A stretch of DNA of 46,370 nucleotides from Bacteroides sp. CAG:530. Its GTDB lineage: Bacteria; Bacteroidota; Bacteroidia; Bacteroidales; Bacteroidaceae. The position numbers were made by a program, and so were the translations under genes. The DNA is taken from contig FR881211.1 of the NCBI GenBank assembly GCA_000434735.1, forward strand, positions 1 to 46,370, read 5' to 3'. Below the pieces are notes generated by a model. That model searched no databases, was not told where the DNA came from, and was given only the letters and a program-made list of their open reading frames with translations. Below are positions 7,487-16,687 of this stretch, one piece after another; the stretch's first letter is position 1, and each line of letters opens with the position of its first letter.

Positions 7487-8546
7487 AATTGATGATATTT
7501 AAGTTGAATAATTCTTCTTTCTCTATAAATTTTACCATTACGGGCACTACGTATATAAACGGCTTTATGCGCTTGTCCATAAGTGGATGTCCTGCCAGGC
7601 GTGCCGCATCTTTCTCTGTGGTGACTATCAGTTTCTTCTCGCTGCGCAAACCAAGGAATGTGTCGGCTATCCGGCTCATATCGGCTGCGGTAAAGTCATG
7701 ATGGTCGGCAAAAGTAAGCGGTGTGATATGCGCTGTTTGTTGCTTTAACCTTTCTATAAGTGGCTGCGGCGATGCTATGCCTGTTACCAGCACTATATGT
7801 TCATCAGCCCTGATATCACTAAGCTCTCGTTCGGTTCCTTGGGTGAATAGCGGCTGTATGCGTCCGTACGTAAATGTACTGAAGTATAGTTGCTGCGTAT
7901 GCGACGGGGCAAGTTCCGCAGTTATCTGCTTTCTTTCTTCTTTGCTGATATCGGCAGGACATTTGCTTACTACTATGATATCCGCTCTATCCTTGCCTTT
8001 GGCAGGTTCGCGCAGGCGCCCGGCTGGTAGCATCTTGTCGCGTGTAATCAGTCGGTTATAGTCGGTCAGCAAAATATTCAGCCCCGGCTTTACGTATCGA
8101 TGCTGATACGCATCATCTAGCACTATGGCTTTCACTCCGGGCGCTGTATGTCCGTCGGTCAGTCGCTCTATGCCGTGACAGCGGTCGCGGTCTACAGCCA
8201 TATATATCTGCGGATACTTATGCGTCATCTGGAAAGGCTCGTCGCCAATCATCTCGGTGGGCGTATCGGGGGTAGCCAATACGAACCCTTTCGACTTGCG
8301 TTTGTAGCCTCGGCTCAGTATAGCCAACTGAAATTCGTTTTGAAGCAGACGAATCAAATATTCAGTGTGAGGCGTTTTACCCGTACCACCCACGCTGATA
8401 TTACCAATGCTGATAACAGGAATATTGAAGCGGCGCGATTGCAGTATGCCCTTATCGAACATAAGGTTGCGCACTGACACTATAGCTCTGTATATCCAGG
8501 CAAAGGGTAATAGGGGATAATATATTCTAAATTTCTTACCTTTCAT
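7428..8546 (-). CDS. lpxK: Tetraacyldisaccharide 4'-kinase
   Basis: A 372-residue LpxK, which phosphorylates the 4' position of the lipid A disaccharide precursor at the inner membrane. The N-terminus has a membrane-associated hydrophobic stretch (YYPLLPFAWIYRAIVSVRN), followed by the Walker A loop SVGGTGKTPH (about 51-60). Then come SRGYKRKSKGF, GDEPFQMTHKYP and VLDDAYQHRYV (the usual DDGFQH-like motif appears as DDAYQH). The length fits Bacteroidetes homologues. It lies between sppA (19 bases upstream) and punA (59-base overlap), so it is clearly co-transcribed. Its presence supports a Gram-negative cell with lipid A. Confidence 0.93.
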   Translation of the reverse strand: MKGKKFRIYYPLLPFAWIYRAIVSVRNLMFDKGILQSRRFNIPVISIGNISVGGTGKTPHTEYLIRLLQNEFQLAILSRGYKRKSKGFVLATPDTPTEMIGDEPFQMTHKYPQIYMAVDRDRCHGIERLTDGHTAPGVKAIVLDDAYQHRYVKPGLNILLTDYNRLITRDKMLPAGRLREPAKGKDRADIIVVSKCPADISKEERKQITAELAPSHTQQLYFSTFTYGRIQPLFTQGTERELSDIRADEHIVLVTGIASPQPLIERLKQQTAHITPLTFADHHDFTAADMSRIADTFLGLRSEKKLIVTTEKDAARLAGHPLMDKRIKPFIYVVPVMVKFIEKEELFNLNIINYVRNEYVRQDSRNSSLLKG

Positions 8547-8565
8547 ATATTAGCTCTATACCTTA

Positions 8566-10320
8566 TTAATTTATGCTAATGATAAAAGGCATACGCGCTT
8601 GCAGGCGGTCGGCGTTCTCAATGTTTTGAAGCAACGAGAATCCTTTAAGGTACTCATCATAATTTCCCTTGATGAGGCGCGATTCTACGTAGTGCTCTAC
8701 ACCAGTATTCAGTAGAGCCGAGAAGAAGTCTTCTTTCTCTGGATAGTCAACCAACGAATATGTTTCCAGTTGCGCCATATTTTTCGCTATGGCTACCGCT
8801 TTATCCAGACCTCCAAGCTCGTCTACCAAATTAAGTTTCTGAGCCATTTCGCCAGTCCATACTCGTCCTTCAGCTATATGTTTAATGCTGTCTTGCGACA
8901 TATGGCGTCCGTCGGCGCAGCGTTTAGTGAAGAGTTCATAGCCATTGTTGACCATATTTTGCATCAATGCCTTCTCGTCTTCGTTAAACGGACGTGAAAT
9001 CTGCCCCATATCGGCATACTTATTAGTCTTTACCACATCGAATTTCATTCCCAACTTGTCTTGAATCAATCCTTTCGCGTTAGGAACCATGCCGAATATA
9101 CCGATAGAACCGGTAAGCGTAGTAGGTTCGGCTACAATCTTATGAGCGGCGCACGATAAGTAATAACCGCCCGATGCTGCATAATCGCCCATAGAAACCA
9201 CTACCGGCTTGGTTTGCTTAAGCATCTCTACTTCTCGCCAAATCTGTTCAGAGCCGTATGCGCTTCCTCCAGGCGAGTTGACACGTAGCACTACCGCCTT
9301 CACGCTTTCGTCTTCGCGAAGTTTGCGCAAGTCGCGAGCCATCTTGTCCGATTCGATGCCGTCGTTGGGCGAACCTCCGTCTATTTCGCCAGCCGCATAA
9401 TATACGGCTATTACATTTCCGCTCTTATCTTTAGGTGTGTTGCGGCGCACATTTTTCATATCGCCAAGGCTGAGTAAATTTAAGTCATCGTAACCGTTTA
9501 TTTCTTTCAGATAGCTCACTACCTCATCCTTATACATCAGCGTATCAGCCATTCCTGTAGATATATATGTTTCGGCAGGCTGGAAATCCATGTTCTGTTC
9601 TGCCAGCGAGTCGAGTACTTTCGGTAAGATTCCTCTCGACTGTGCGATATCGGCTAACATCTGTTGCCATATAGAGCCTATGAAAGCCTCCGTCTGTTCG
9701 CGGTTGGCAGGACTCATTTCGGTCGCTATAAAAGGTTCTACTGCTGCCTTATACGTACCCACTCTGAATACTTGCATCTCTACGCCAATCTTGTCGAGCA
9801 AGCCCTTGTAGAACATGGTCTGCGCCGACAATCCGTGCCAACTGATATTTCCCGATGGGTTAAGTATCAGCTTGTCTGCCACGCTACATATATAATAGGT
9901 GGCCTGTGTGTACTGTCCGCCATAGGCAATGATAAATTTGCCGCTCTTCTTAAAGTCGAGTAGCGCTTTGCGGATAGCGGTAAGCGAAGCAGAGCCGCAA
10001 GCGAAGTTGCCCGCTTTAAGATAAATGCCGTTTATATCATTATTCTCTTTTGCTTTTTTGATAGACGAAAGAATATCGTCGAGTCCGTAGGTAATAAAGT
10101 CGTCGCCGAAATACTGGTCGAGCAAGCTTTCTGCATAGCGTTCTTCTACCGTGCCGTTTAGTTCGAGTGTAAGTATAGAATTCTTTTCTACTCTCGTCTC
10201 AGTTCCGCTCGAAGCGGCTATCATGCCAATCAGTGTGATTACGCTTAACACAAAGAATACCGCTCCGGTAAGGATGATACCGGTTACAGTGGCAAGTGTG
10301 TATTTTAAAAACTCTTTCAT
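8566..10320 (-). CDS. sppA: Signal peptide peptidase SppA, 67 kDa type
   Basis: A 584-residue S49 membrane protease with the tandem-domain layout of E. coli SppA. One N-terminal membrane segment (about 8-36) anchors it, with the protease part outside the cytoplasm. The Ser/Lys dyad is split between the two halves: K191 in VGTYKAAVEPF and S383 in GDYAASGGYYLS, both in the expected contexts. It degrades signal peptides left in the membrane. It is the first gene of the minus-strand cluster sppA-lpxK-punA-thiL. A TAAGTTTG element (minus strand, 10353-10360) lies 33 bases upstream of the ATG and fits a -7 box, although a TTG at the usual distance is not seen. Confidence 0.93.
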   Translation of the reverse strand: MKEFLKYTLATVTGIILTGAVFFVLSVITLIGMIAASSGTETRVEKNSILTLELNGTVEERYAESLLDQYFGDDFITYGLDDILSSIKKAKENNDINGIYLKAGNFACGSASLTAIRKALLDFKKSGKFIIAYGGQYTQATYYICSVADKLILNPSGNISWHGLSAQTMFYKGLLDKIGVEMQVFRVGTYKAAVEPFIATEMSPANREQTEAFIGSIWQQMLADIAQSRGILPKVLDSLAEQNMDFQPAETYISTGMADTLMYKDEVVSYLKEINGYDDLNLLSLGDMKNVRRNTPKDKSGNVIAVYYAAGEIDGGSPNDGIESDKMARDLRKLREDESVKAVVLRVNSPGGSAYGSEQIWREVEMLKQTKPVVVSMGDYAASGGYYLSCAAHKIVAEPTTLTGSIGIFGMVPNAKGLIQDKLGMKFDVVKTNKYADMGQISRPFNEDEKALMQNMVNNGYELFTKRCADGRHMSQDSIKHIAEGRVWTGEMAQKLNLVDELGGLDKAVAIAKNMAQLETYSLVDYPEKEDFFSALLNTGVEHYVESRLIKGNYDEYLKGFSLLQNIENADRLQARMPFIISIN

Positions 10321-10352
10321 GTCTTTATGTATATTAGAGTGTTCAATATTTG

Positions 10353-10360
10353 CAAACTTA
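10353..10360 (-). promoter_or_regulatory. -7 element of the sppA promoter
   Basis: TAAGTTTG on the minus strand matches TAnnTTTG and would give a leader of about 26 bases before sppA. No clear -33 TTG accompanies it. Confidence 0.45.
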
Positions 10361-10429
10361 TAAAAAATAATCAGTTCTTAAGGAGTTCATCTTTTAATAT
10401 TTACCGTTAAACCGTTGAGATTGTCTATG

Positions 10430-10515
10430 AAAAAACAAAAAAGGAACGTATTCTCACGAACCCGTTCCTTTCCCAAAGGTTTTTTAGCAATCATTTTATA
10501 TTGCAAAAATGACTA
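10430..10515 (-). ncRNA. Candidate small RNA of about 86 nt between sppA and dcp
   Basis: On the minus strand a good promoter (10522-10553) would start a transcript near 10515. It would pass through a short hairpin (GCAAT/ATTGC, 10487-10504) and a CCTTT/AAAGG hairpin (10467-10479), and end in a 9-bp stem (10440-10448 with 10463-10471, AAAGGAACG/CGTTCCTTT). A TTTTTTGTTTTTT tail follows on that strand. There is no ORF of useful length. Promoter, three stems and terminator in 125 bases fit a stand-alone sRNA gene. On the plus strand the same bases form a smaller CCTTTcccAAAGG stem with six Ts, so antisense termination is also possible. I do not recognise an RNA family. Confidence 0.55.
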
Positions 10516-10521
10516 CCGTGT

Positions 10522-10553
10522 CAAAGGTAGCTATTATTTCTAAAAGTACAAAA
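10522..10553 (-). promoter_or_regulatory. Promoter of the candidate small RNA
   Basis: Minus strand: TTTTG (10549-10553), a 19-base spacer, then TACCTTTG (10522-10529). Both elements and the spacing match the Bacteroidetes primary sigma consensus, and no coding start follows. Confidence 0.6.
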
Positions 10554-10617
10554 TATCGTAATATTGTTTTTTTATGCAAAGGTGCTTCGCTATTAGTTGA
10601 ATAAGAAAAATGATAAA

Positions 10618-10648
10618 TTTGAGATGTTTATCTAAAATTGTATATTTG
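10618..10648 (+). promoter_or_regulatory. Promoter of dcp
   Basis: TTTG (10618-10621), a 19-base spacer and TATATTTG (10641-10648) match the Bacteroidetes -33/-7 consensus exactly. Transcription would start near 10655, about 45 bases before the dcp ATG. Confidence 0.7.
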
Positions 10649-10698
10649 CAAGACAAACTGATGTTGCTTGAATTTAATAACTAACCTAAATATAGCGT

Positions 10699-12846
10699 AT
10701 GAATATCAATTTTTGTAAGGCCCTATTTGTAGCGGCGTTCATCGGCATGTCTTCTTCCGGATACGGACAAACTGCCGGACACATAAATCCTTTCTTATCA
10801 GAGTATGCTACTCCTTACGGAGTTCCTCCTTTCGATAAGATTACTATTCAAGATTATAAAGAGGCATTCTTGAAAGGAATGCAGGAACAGAAAGAAGAGA
10901 TTGAAGCGATAGTAAACCAGCGTTCAACTCCCGACTTTGAGAATACAGTTGCTGCAATGGACCGTAGCGGACGTTTGCTGAATAAGGTGTCATACGTATT
11001 CTATTCGCAGAATAGCTGTAACACAAATGCCGAAATGCAGGCACTCGATCAGGAAATCAGTCCGTTGCTCTCTGCTCATAGCGATGACATCTCGCTTAAT
11101 CCTAAATTGTTCGCCCGCGTAAAACGTGTGTACGAGAATAAGGAGAAATTTAATCTCGATAAAGAACAGAATAAGTTGCTCGAAAATACATATAAGAGCT
11201 TTGTACGCAACGGCGCTAATCTGAGCGAAGCCGACCAAAAGAAACTGCGCGATTTGAACAGCAAGATTTCTATGCTTCAAATCACTTTCGGACAGAATAT
11301 GCTGAAAGAAACCAATGCTTTTAAGTTGGTGATTGACGATAAGAAGGATTTGAGCGGACTGCCCGAAAACTTGATAGCATCGGCTGCCGAAACAGCTAAG
11401 GAAATGGGTATGGACGGGAAATGGGTGTTCACTCTGCATAACCCAAGCGTGATGCCTTTCTTGCAGTATGCTGATAACCGTGCTTTGCGCGAACGTATCT
11501 TCAACGCTTACATCAACCGTGGTAATAATAACAACGCCGAAGATAATAAGGCTGTAGTACGCGACTTGATTACAGCTCGTCTGGAGAAAGCCAAACTGAT
11601 GGGATACGAAGACTATGCTTCGTTCGCTTTGGAAAACCGTATGGCTAAAAACGAAAAGAACGTTTACGACTTGCTCGATCAGCTGTGGACTCCGGCATTA
11701 GACCAGGCTAAAGCTGAATTGGCGGATATCAAAGCCGAGATAAAGAAAGACGGAAAGAAATTCAATCCGGAAGGTTGGGACTGGCGTTATTATTTCGAAA
11801 AAGCTAAAAAAGAAAAATTCAATATCGACGAAAACGAAATCCGTCCTTACTTGGAACTTAACAATGTACTGAAAGGCGCATTCTACGTTGCTAATCGTTT
11901 ATATGGCATTACTTTCCGTAAGATGGATTATATGCCTCTGCCGCATCCCGAAGCACAGGTGTTCGAATGTACTGATAAGAATGGTAAGTCATTGGGATTG
12001 ATTTACTTCGACTTCTTCCCACGTGCCAGCAAGCGTGGTGGCGCATGGTGCGGTGCTTATCGCGACCAGAGCTACGATGAACAAGGCAATAAGATTCTGC
12101 CTATTGTTACAATCGTATGTAACTTCACAAAACCTGTAGGCAATCAGCCGGCATTGCTTAGCGCTGATGAGGCTTCAACACTGTTCCACGAATTCGGTCA
12201 CGGACTTCATGGACTCTTTAAAGACGTGCGTTACGAAGGAACAAGCGATGTGCCAAGAGACTTTGTAGAACTCCCATCGCAGATAGACGAACACTGGGCG
12301 TTCGAGCCGGAAGTACTTAAGGTGTACGCTAAGCATTATAAGACTGGCGAAACTATTCCTGCAGAACTGATTGAGAAACTCGATAAGAGCGGAAAATATG
12401 GTCAGGGATTCATCACTGTAGAATACCTTGCCGCTTCATTGCTCGATATGGACTTCCACACAATGAAGTCAATACCTGCTAATCTGAACGTAATGGATTA
12501 CGAACAGAAAGTATTGGGCAAGCGTAAAATCTTGAAGCAGATTCCTTCTCGCTATCGTACTACTTACTTCAACCATACTATGGGTGGCGGATATACAGCA
12601 GGCTACTATAGCTATATCTGGGCAGAAGTGTTAGACTGTGACGCATTCGGCGCATATACAGAAAGTGGTGACATCTTCAACCAAGACTTGGCTGCCAAGT
12701 TCCGTAAATACATCCTTGAACCGGGTGGTATAGACGACGCTATGGATATGTATAAGAACTTCCGCGGAAAAGCTCCAGAAATTAAGTGGTTGCTTAAGAA
12801 CAGAGGTTTGGAACCTAAGACCGATCTGAAAAAGAAAAAAGAATAA
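10699..12846 (+). CDS. dcp: M3-family dipeptidyl carboxypeptidase
   Basis: A 715-residue zinc metallopeptidase of family M3 with an N-terminal signal peptide (MNINFCKALFVAAFIGMSSSGYG), so probably periplasmic. The zinc site HEFGH (H497, E498, H501) stands within FHEFGHGLHGLF, and the downstream helix carries further conserved residues. Length and the long helical N-terminal half fit Dcp rather than oligoendopeptidase F. It removes C-terminal dipeptides from peptides. It has its own promoter at 10618-10648, and the sulfatase gene begins only 18 bases after its stop, so read-through into the glycan locus is likely. Its function is otherwise unrelated to the locus. Confidence 0.9.
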   Translation: MNINFCKALFVAAFIGMSSSGYGQTAGHINPFLSEYATPYGVPPFDKITIQDYKEAFLKGMQEQKEEIEAIVNQRSTPDFENTVAAMDRSGRLLNKVSYVFYSQNSCNTNAEMQALDQEISPLLSAHSDDISLNPKLFARVKRVYENKEKFNLDKEQNKLLENTYKSFVRNGANLSEADQKKLRDLNSKISMLQITFGQNMLKETNAFKLVIDDKKDLSGLPENLIASAAETAKEMGMDGKWVFTLHNPSVMPFLQYADNRALRERIFNAYINRGNNNNAEDNKAVVRDLITARLEKAKLMGYEDYASFALENRMAKNEKNVYDLLDQLWTPALDQAKAELADIKAEIKKDGKKFNPEGWDWRYYFEKAKKEKFNIDENEIRPYLELNNVLKGAFYVANRLYGITFRKMDYMPLPHPEAQVFECTDKNGKSLGLIYFDFFPRASKRGGAWCGAYRDQSYDEQGNKILPIVTIVCNFTKPVGNQPALLSADEASTLFHEFGHGLHGLFKDVRYEGTSDVPRDFVELPSQIDEHWAFEPEVLKVYAKHYKTGETIPAELIEKLDKSGKYGQGFITVEYLAASLLDMDFHTMKSIPANLNVMDYEQKVLGKRKILKQIPSRYRTTYFNHTMGGGYTAGYYSYIWAEVLDCDAFGAYTESGDIFNQDLAAKFRKYILEPGGIDDAMDMYKNFRGKAPEIKWLLKNRGLEPKTDLKKKKE

Positions 12847-12864
12847 AACTTTATTGTTTGCATT

Positions 12865-14394
12865 ATGGACTTGAAGAAATATATAGTTTATGGTGGGGCG
12901 TTGGCTTGTGCCTCTTCGCTTTCGGCGGTAGAAAAACCTAATATTATCGTCTTCTTGGTAGACGATATGGGATTGATGGATACGTCACTGCCGTTTATCA
13001 CCGACTCATTGGGTAATGCCGTGCGTTGTCCGCTCAATGATTGGTATCACACACCAAATATGGAGCGTTTGGCTCGTCAGGGTGTTACTTTCTCTACCTT
13101 CTATGCGCAGAGCGTAAGTTCTCCGTCGCGTTTGTCGCTCCTTACCGGACAGAATGCTGCTCGCCATCATACTACCAATTGGATTAAGACGGAAGAAAAC
13201 AACCGCGACCTCTACGGACCGCGCGATTGGAACTGGAATGGCTTGAGTTCTTCTGATTATACCTTGCCGCGTATGCTTAAAACTGCAGGCTATAAAACAA
13301 TTATAGTAGGAAAGTCGCATTTAGGAAACGGAAAAAGCGAAGGAGCCGACCCGCTGAAGTTGGGCTTCGATGTTAATATAGCAGGCTCGTCAATAGGTGA
13401 ACCAGGTAGCTATTATGCCGAAGTAGGCTATGGCGCAACCGGAGGTAATGCGGCACGTGCCGTTCCGGGGTTGGAAAAATATCATGGCACTCATACTCAC
13501 CTTACCGAAGCGTTGACAATAGAAGCCAATGCGCAGATAGATACAGCGGTAGCCCAGAAGACTCCATTCTTCCTTTATATGTCGCATTATGCCGTACACA
13601 CTCCGCACGAACGCGATAATCGTTTCTGGGACCGTTATGCTAATGCTAAAGATAAGTCAGACCGTGCCAAGGCATTTGCTACTTTGGTAGAAGGTATGGA
13701 TAAATCGCTTGGCGACATCATGGACCATCTTACCAAGAAAGGCATTGCCGAAAACACACTCATTATATTTATGGGCGATAACGGTTCTTCTGCTCCTATG
13801 GGATATGCTCGTGGATACTCTTCTTCTGCTCCGTTGCGTGGAATGAAGGGAACCGAGTTTGAAGGTGGCGTGCGCGTGCCTTGTATCGTAGGTTGGGGTA
13901 AGCCGAGCCGCAAGAACGCATCGCAGCGTGCTTTACCTGTGGCACAAGGAGTGATGCAGACTCAGATGGGAACCATCATGGATATCTATCCAACATTGGC
14001 TCACCTTACCGGGGCAACAGAAAAGCCGGAACACGTAGTAGACGGACAAGATTTGGCGGTGCTGTTGACAGGAGCGAAAGATGAATCGCGTGCTAACAAG
14101 TTGCTGATTCATTTCCCACACTGTCATCACGGAAGCTATTTCACCACTTATCGCGAAGACGACTGGAAGTTGATTTATTACTACAACCCAGAACATCCTG
14201 AACGTCCCGACTGTATTCTTTATAACTTGAAGACAGATCCGTACGAAAAGCAAGAAGTATCAAAGCAGTATCCCGAAAAGACAATGTACATGCTTCGCCG
14301 TATGGTGGCACAGTTGGAAGCCGAAGGTGCTCAGTATCCGATAGGATTTGAAGGACAGACGGTAAAACCCAACATAGAGTATTTCGAGAAATAA
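12865..14394 (+). CDS. Secreted S1-family sulfatase, serine type
   Basis: A 509-residue sulfatase with an N-terminal signal sequence. The metal-binding start NIIVFLVDDMG (about 26-36) precedes the active-site signature SSPSRLSLLTG (S85-x-P87-S88-R89). Here a serine takes the place of the usual cysteine that becomes formylglycine, so maturation needs an anaerobic sulfatase-maturating enzyme, which is not encoded in this window. IIFMGDNGSS later supplies the second metal-binding D-N pair. It should hydrolyse a sulfate ester from a glycan in the periplasm; the position and sugar cannot be read from the sequence. It lies 18 bases after dcp and converges on a second sulfatase across a shared terminator. 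Confidence 0.9.
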   Translation: MDLKKYIVYGGALACASSLSAVEKPNIIVFLVDDMGLMDTSLPFITDSLGNAVRCPLNDWYHTPNMERLARQGVTFSTFYAQSVSSPSRLSLLTGQNAARHHTTNWIKTEENNRDLYGPRDWNWNGLSSSDYTLPRMLKTAGYKTIIVGKSHLGNGKSEGADPLKLGFDVNIAGSSIGEPGSYYAEVGYGATGGNAARAVPGLEKYHGTHTHLTEALTIEANAQIDTAVAQKTPFFLYMSHYAVHTPHERDNRFWDRYANAKDKSDRAKAFATLVEGMDKSLGDIMDHLTKKGIAENTLIIFMGDNGSSAPMGYARGYSSSAPLRGMKGTEFEGGVRVPCIVGWGKPSRKNASQRALPVAQGVMQTQMGTIMDIYPTLAHLTGATEKPEHVVDGQDLAVLLTGAKDESRANKLLIHFPHCHHGSYFTTYREDDWKLIYYYNPEHPERPDCILYNLKTDPYEKQEVSKQYPEKTMYMLRRMVAQLEAEGAQYPIGFEGQTVKPNIEYFEK

Positions 14395-14415
14395 AGCCGA
14401 TGGCTTACTGAATAA

Positions 14416-14460
14416 AAAAAGCTTCCGCAGAAACGTTTATCGTTCTAGCGGAAGCTTTTT
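14416..14460. terminator. Bidirectional terminator between the two sulfatase genes
   Basis: A perfect 13-bp inverted repeat (14416-14428 with 14448-14460) has AAAAA before and TTTTT after GCTTCCGC/GCGGAAGC, giving a U tract in both directions between convergent genes. Confidence 0.85.
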
Positions 14461-14481
14461 AGTTTATAATTGTCATTAACC

Positions 14482-16449
14482 TTAATAAGGCAGCGGAACC
14501 ATAGGACGACGTCCGTGATTTAACTTCAAGCCCTCTTTATATGCTTCTGGACCGTGCAGTAATTTAATGTCCAGCTCTCCTAAGTTAACTAAGATACCAC
14601 GAGCCATCAAACCAGAATCTTCGTTCTTTTTACGCGGTAATGTTTCTGCCGCTTCTTTCAGTTGTGGTAAGAATTTGCGGATATAATCGCGCATGGTTGG
14701 GTCTAATGAAATACATTCCAGTGAAGAATAACCAATCTTACGGTCTTCTTCTTTAGCCGGATTGATGAGGCGTGCAATTCCTTCTTGCGGCTTTCCTAAA
14801 TATGCAGCTGCATATACTGCTTCGGATGCTACATAAGGGTCTTCATCTTTCAGCAAATCGGCAAGAGCCTGTGGGCATTGAGAGATTTGTTTCTTATGTG
14901 CCAACTCTGCATATCCTACAGCACCCCAGAAACGCATGTCGCGATGTGAACTTGCTATAGCTTTCTCAAACAAAGGCAATGAAGCTATATCGCCGATGCC
15001 TGCTGCTTCTACCAATTTATAAAGTTCTTCCATCGGATATTTCTCTTTGCGCACTACGTCGTAAAGCACGTGTCCTGTACGTGAGGTAGGCAAGAAGAAA
15101 CCTAAATCGTGTGTGTTGCGAATATGGTTAGAAAGCTCGTTGCGCATTTTCGCCAACACTTCAGCGTATTCGGGCGATGATGACAGGTCGTGCAATTCTC
15201 CCGGGTCTTTATCCAAGTCGAACAACATCTCTGCCGGATGTGCGTCGAAAGTAAGCGCCCAGTCGGGATTTGTATTATGATTGCCTAAAACAAGCTTATC
15301 CCACGCCTTATTAGAAGGCATACCCCACTGATAATAATTACGTAGCGCAAACTGACGGTAGGGGATATAGCTACGCATATATTTAATATGTCCGTCGGTT
15401 ACGGCACGCACCGGCATGAAGTGGTGCAACTGGTTGGCGGCAAACGCAAACTGCACCTTGCGTTCTTCCTTGCTGGCATATTCACCGAATATCGCTTTTC
15501 CTTGCATGTTCTTGGTAGGCTTTACTCCGGCTAGGCTCAATACCGTAGGACCTAGGTCGGTGAAGTTTACAAGACTGTTGTCTTTACCCGACTTACCATT
15601 AGCCAGATGTTTCCATTTCTCGGGGAAGTAAGCAATCAAAGGCACTTTCAATCCACTTTCATACAAATATCCTTTACCGCGTGGAACACATCCTCCGTGG
15701 TCGCTGAAGAAGAAGATAATGGTGTTATCGTCAAGTCCTTTGTCTTTCAAGTCCTTTAAGAAGAAGCCCAGCCAAGTATCTACGTCCTGCACAGCCTCAA
15801 GATGTCCGGCATAGTCGGAACGCACTTCAGGCAAATCTGGTACGTACGAAGGCAATGTAAGCAATTCGGTATAGATACCTTCTTTAGTATAATCTCTTCG
15901 TCCGTCGGTATGGAAAGTACGTACACGTCCCATGTGCGATGTCACGGTGTTAAATACAGCGAAGAACGGTTGGTCCTTGCCTCTTTTCGGACTGTTGTAA
16001 GATGCTGTCTTGGTACACTCGTCCCAGCAAGCTTTATTATTGTTGGTAGAGTTATAATGCGTCTTGCTATTATTAGTACAATAATAACCTGCTTCGCGCA
16101 GTCTTTGCGGGAAGAAAATATCCGCCGGAGTATCGTATGATACAGGATGAACATCCATTCCGTATGTAGGAGCATAACAACCGGTAATAAGTGAAGAGCG
16201 TGCCGGCGAACTCTGTGGAGCTACCGACCAAGCATTCATGAACTGTATACCCTGAGCGGCTAAGCTGTCGGCATTAGGAGTGTGTACGTCTTTGTTTCCA
16301 TAGCATCCGAACTCATACGAGCTGGTGTCTTCGAATGTTACCCACAGAATGTTTGGTCTTTCTTTCTTCTTGTTGTTTGCTGCAGACGCCTCAAGAGAAT
16401 AAATACCGCAGGCAGCCGTACAAGCTAAAAACAGTGAAAAGTGTTTCAT
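14482..16449 (-). CDS. Secreted sulfatase with C-terminal HEAT-like region, serine type
   Basis: A 655-residue sulfatase with signal peptide (cleaved near residue 23, LEASAAN). NILWVTFEDTSS (about 33-44) provides the N-terminal metal ligands, and the active-site signature is SSPARSSLITG with catalytic S80, again a serine-type site. IIFFFSDHGG gives the second D-H metal pair. After the sulfatase core, about residues 500-620 look like helical repeats (DMRFWGAVGYAELAHK, DEDPYVASEAVYAAAYLG), as in some N-sulfoglucosamine sulfohydrolase-like subfamilies. The overall layout resembles that group, but I would not fix the substrate. It is transcribed away from the 16688 gene, and their shared intergenic region holds a putative regulatory motif and a TAATTTTG element for each gene. 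Confidence 0.88.
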   Translation of the reverse strand: MKHFSLFLACTAACGIYSLEASAANNKKKERPNILWVTFEDTSSYEFGCYGNKDVHTPNADSLAAQGIQFMNAWSVAPQSSPARSSLITGCYAPTYGMDVHPVSYDTPADIFFPQRLREAGYYCTNNSKTHYNSTNNNKACWDECTKTASYNSPKRGKDQPFFAVFNTVTSHMGRVRTFHTDGRRDYTKEGIYTELLTLPSYVPDLPEVRSDYAGHLEAVQDVDTWLGFFLKDLKDKGLDDNTIIFFFSDHGGCVPRGKGYLYESGLKVPLIAYFPEKWKHLANGKSGKDNSLVNFTDLGPTVLSLAGVKPTKNMQGKAIFGEYASKEERKVQFAFAANQLHHFMPVRAVTDGHIKYMRSYIPYRQFALRNYYQWGMPSNKAWDKLVLGNHNTNPDWALTFDAHPAEMLFDLDKDPGELHDLSSSPEYAEVLAKMRNELSNHIRNTHDLGFFLPTSRTGHVLYDVVRKEKYPMEELYKLVEAAGIGDIASLPLFEKAIASSHRDMRFWGAVGYAELAHKKQISQCPQALADLLKDEDPYVASEAVYAAAYLGKPQEGIARLINPAKEEDRKIGYSSLECISLDPTMRDYIRKFLPQLKEAAETLPRKKNEDSGLMARGILVNLGELDIKLLHGPEAYKEGLKLNHGRRPMVPLPY

Positions 16450-16475
16450 ATTATAAGGTGTTAGTTAATTTTCCA

Positions 16476-16483
16476 CAAAATTA
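16476..16483 (-). promoter_or_regulatory. -7 element for the second sulfatase
   Basis: TAATTTTG on the minus strand lies 27 bases upstream of the sulfatase ATG. It is identical to the -7 elements in front of the 16688 gene and susC. Confidence 0.5.
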
Positions 16484-16552
16484 TAAGGTTTGTCGCTAAT
16501 GCCTAGTTTTAAATGTTTTAATCTTTAGCAATCTTGTTTCCCGTCCGCCAAA

Positions 16553-16568
16553 TTGCACAAAATTGATA
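16553..16568 (+). promoter_or_regulatory. Shared 16-base motif, copy 1 (candidate regulator site)
   Basis: TTGCACAAAATTGATA lies in the divergent region between the second sulfatase and the 16688 gene. A copy with one mismatch lies upstream of susC. In both cases GCC precedes the motif by three bases and exactly 84 bases separate the motif from a TAATTTTG element. This copy is also bracketed by CCGTC (16541-16545) and GACGG (16576-16580). The function is inferred. Confidence 0.5.
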
Positions 16569-16652
16569 TTTTATAGACGGTATTTAAACGTTATAAAGAC
16601 ATACGTGCATGTCATTAGGTTGAAAGAGGATGCCTTGCCGATGATAAAAGAG

Positions 16653-16660
16653 TAATTTTG
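16653..16660 (+). promoter_or_regulatory. -7 element for the 16688 gene
   Basis: TAATTTTG matches TAnnTTTG and ends 27 bases before the ATG. A consensus TTG at 19 bases is absent, which fits an activator-dependent promoter. Confidence 0.5.
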
Positions 16661-16687
16661 GCATTATAAATCTAACGTATCGTAAAT

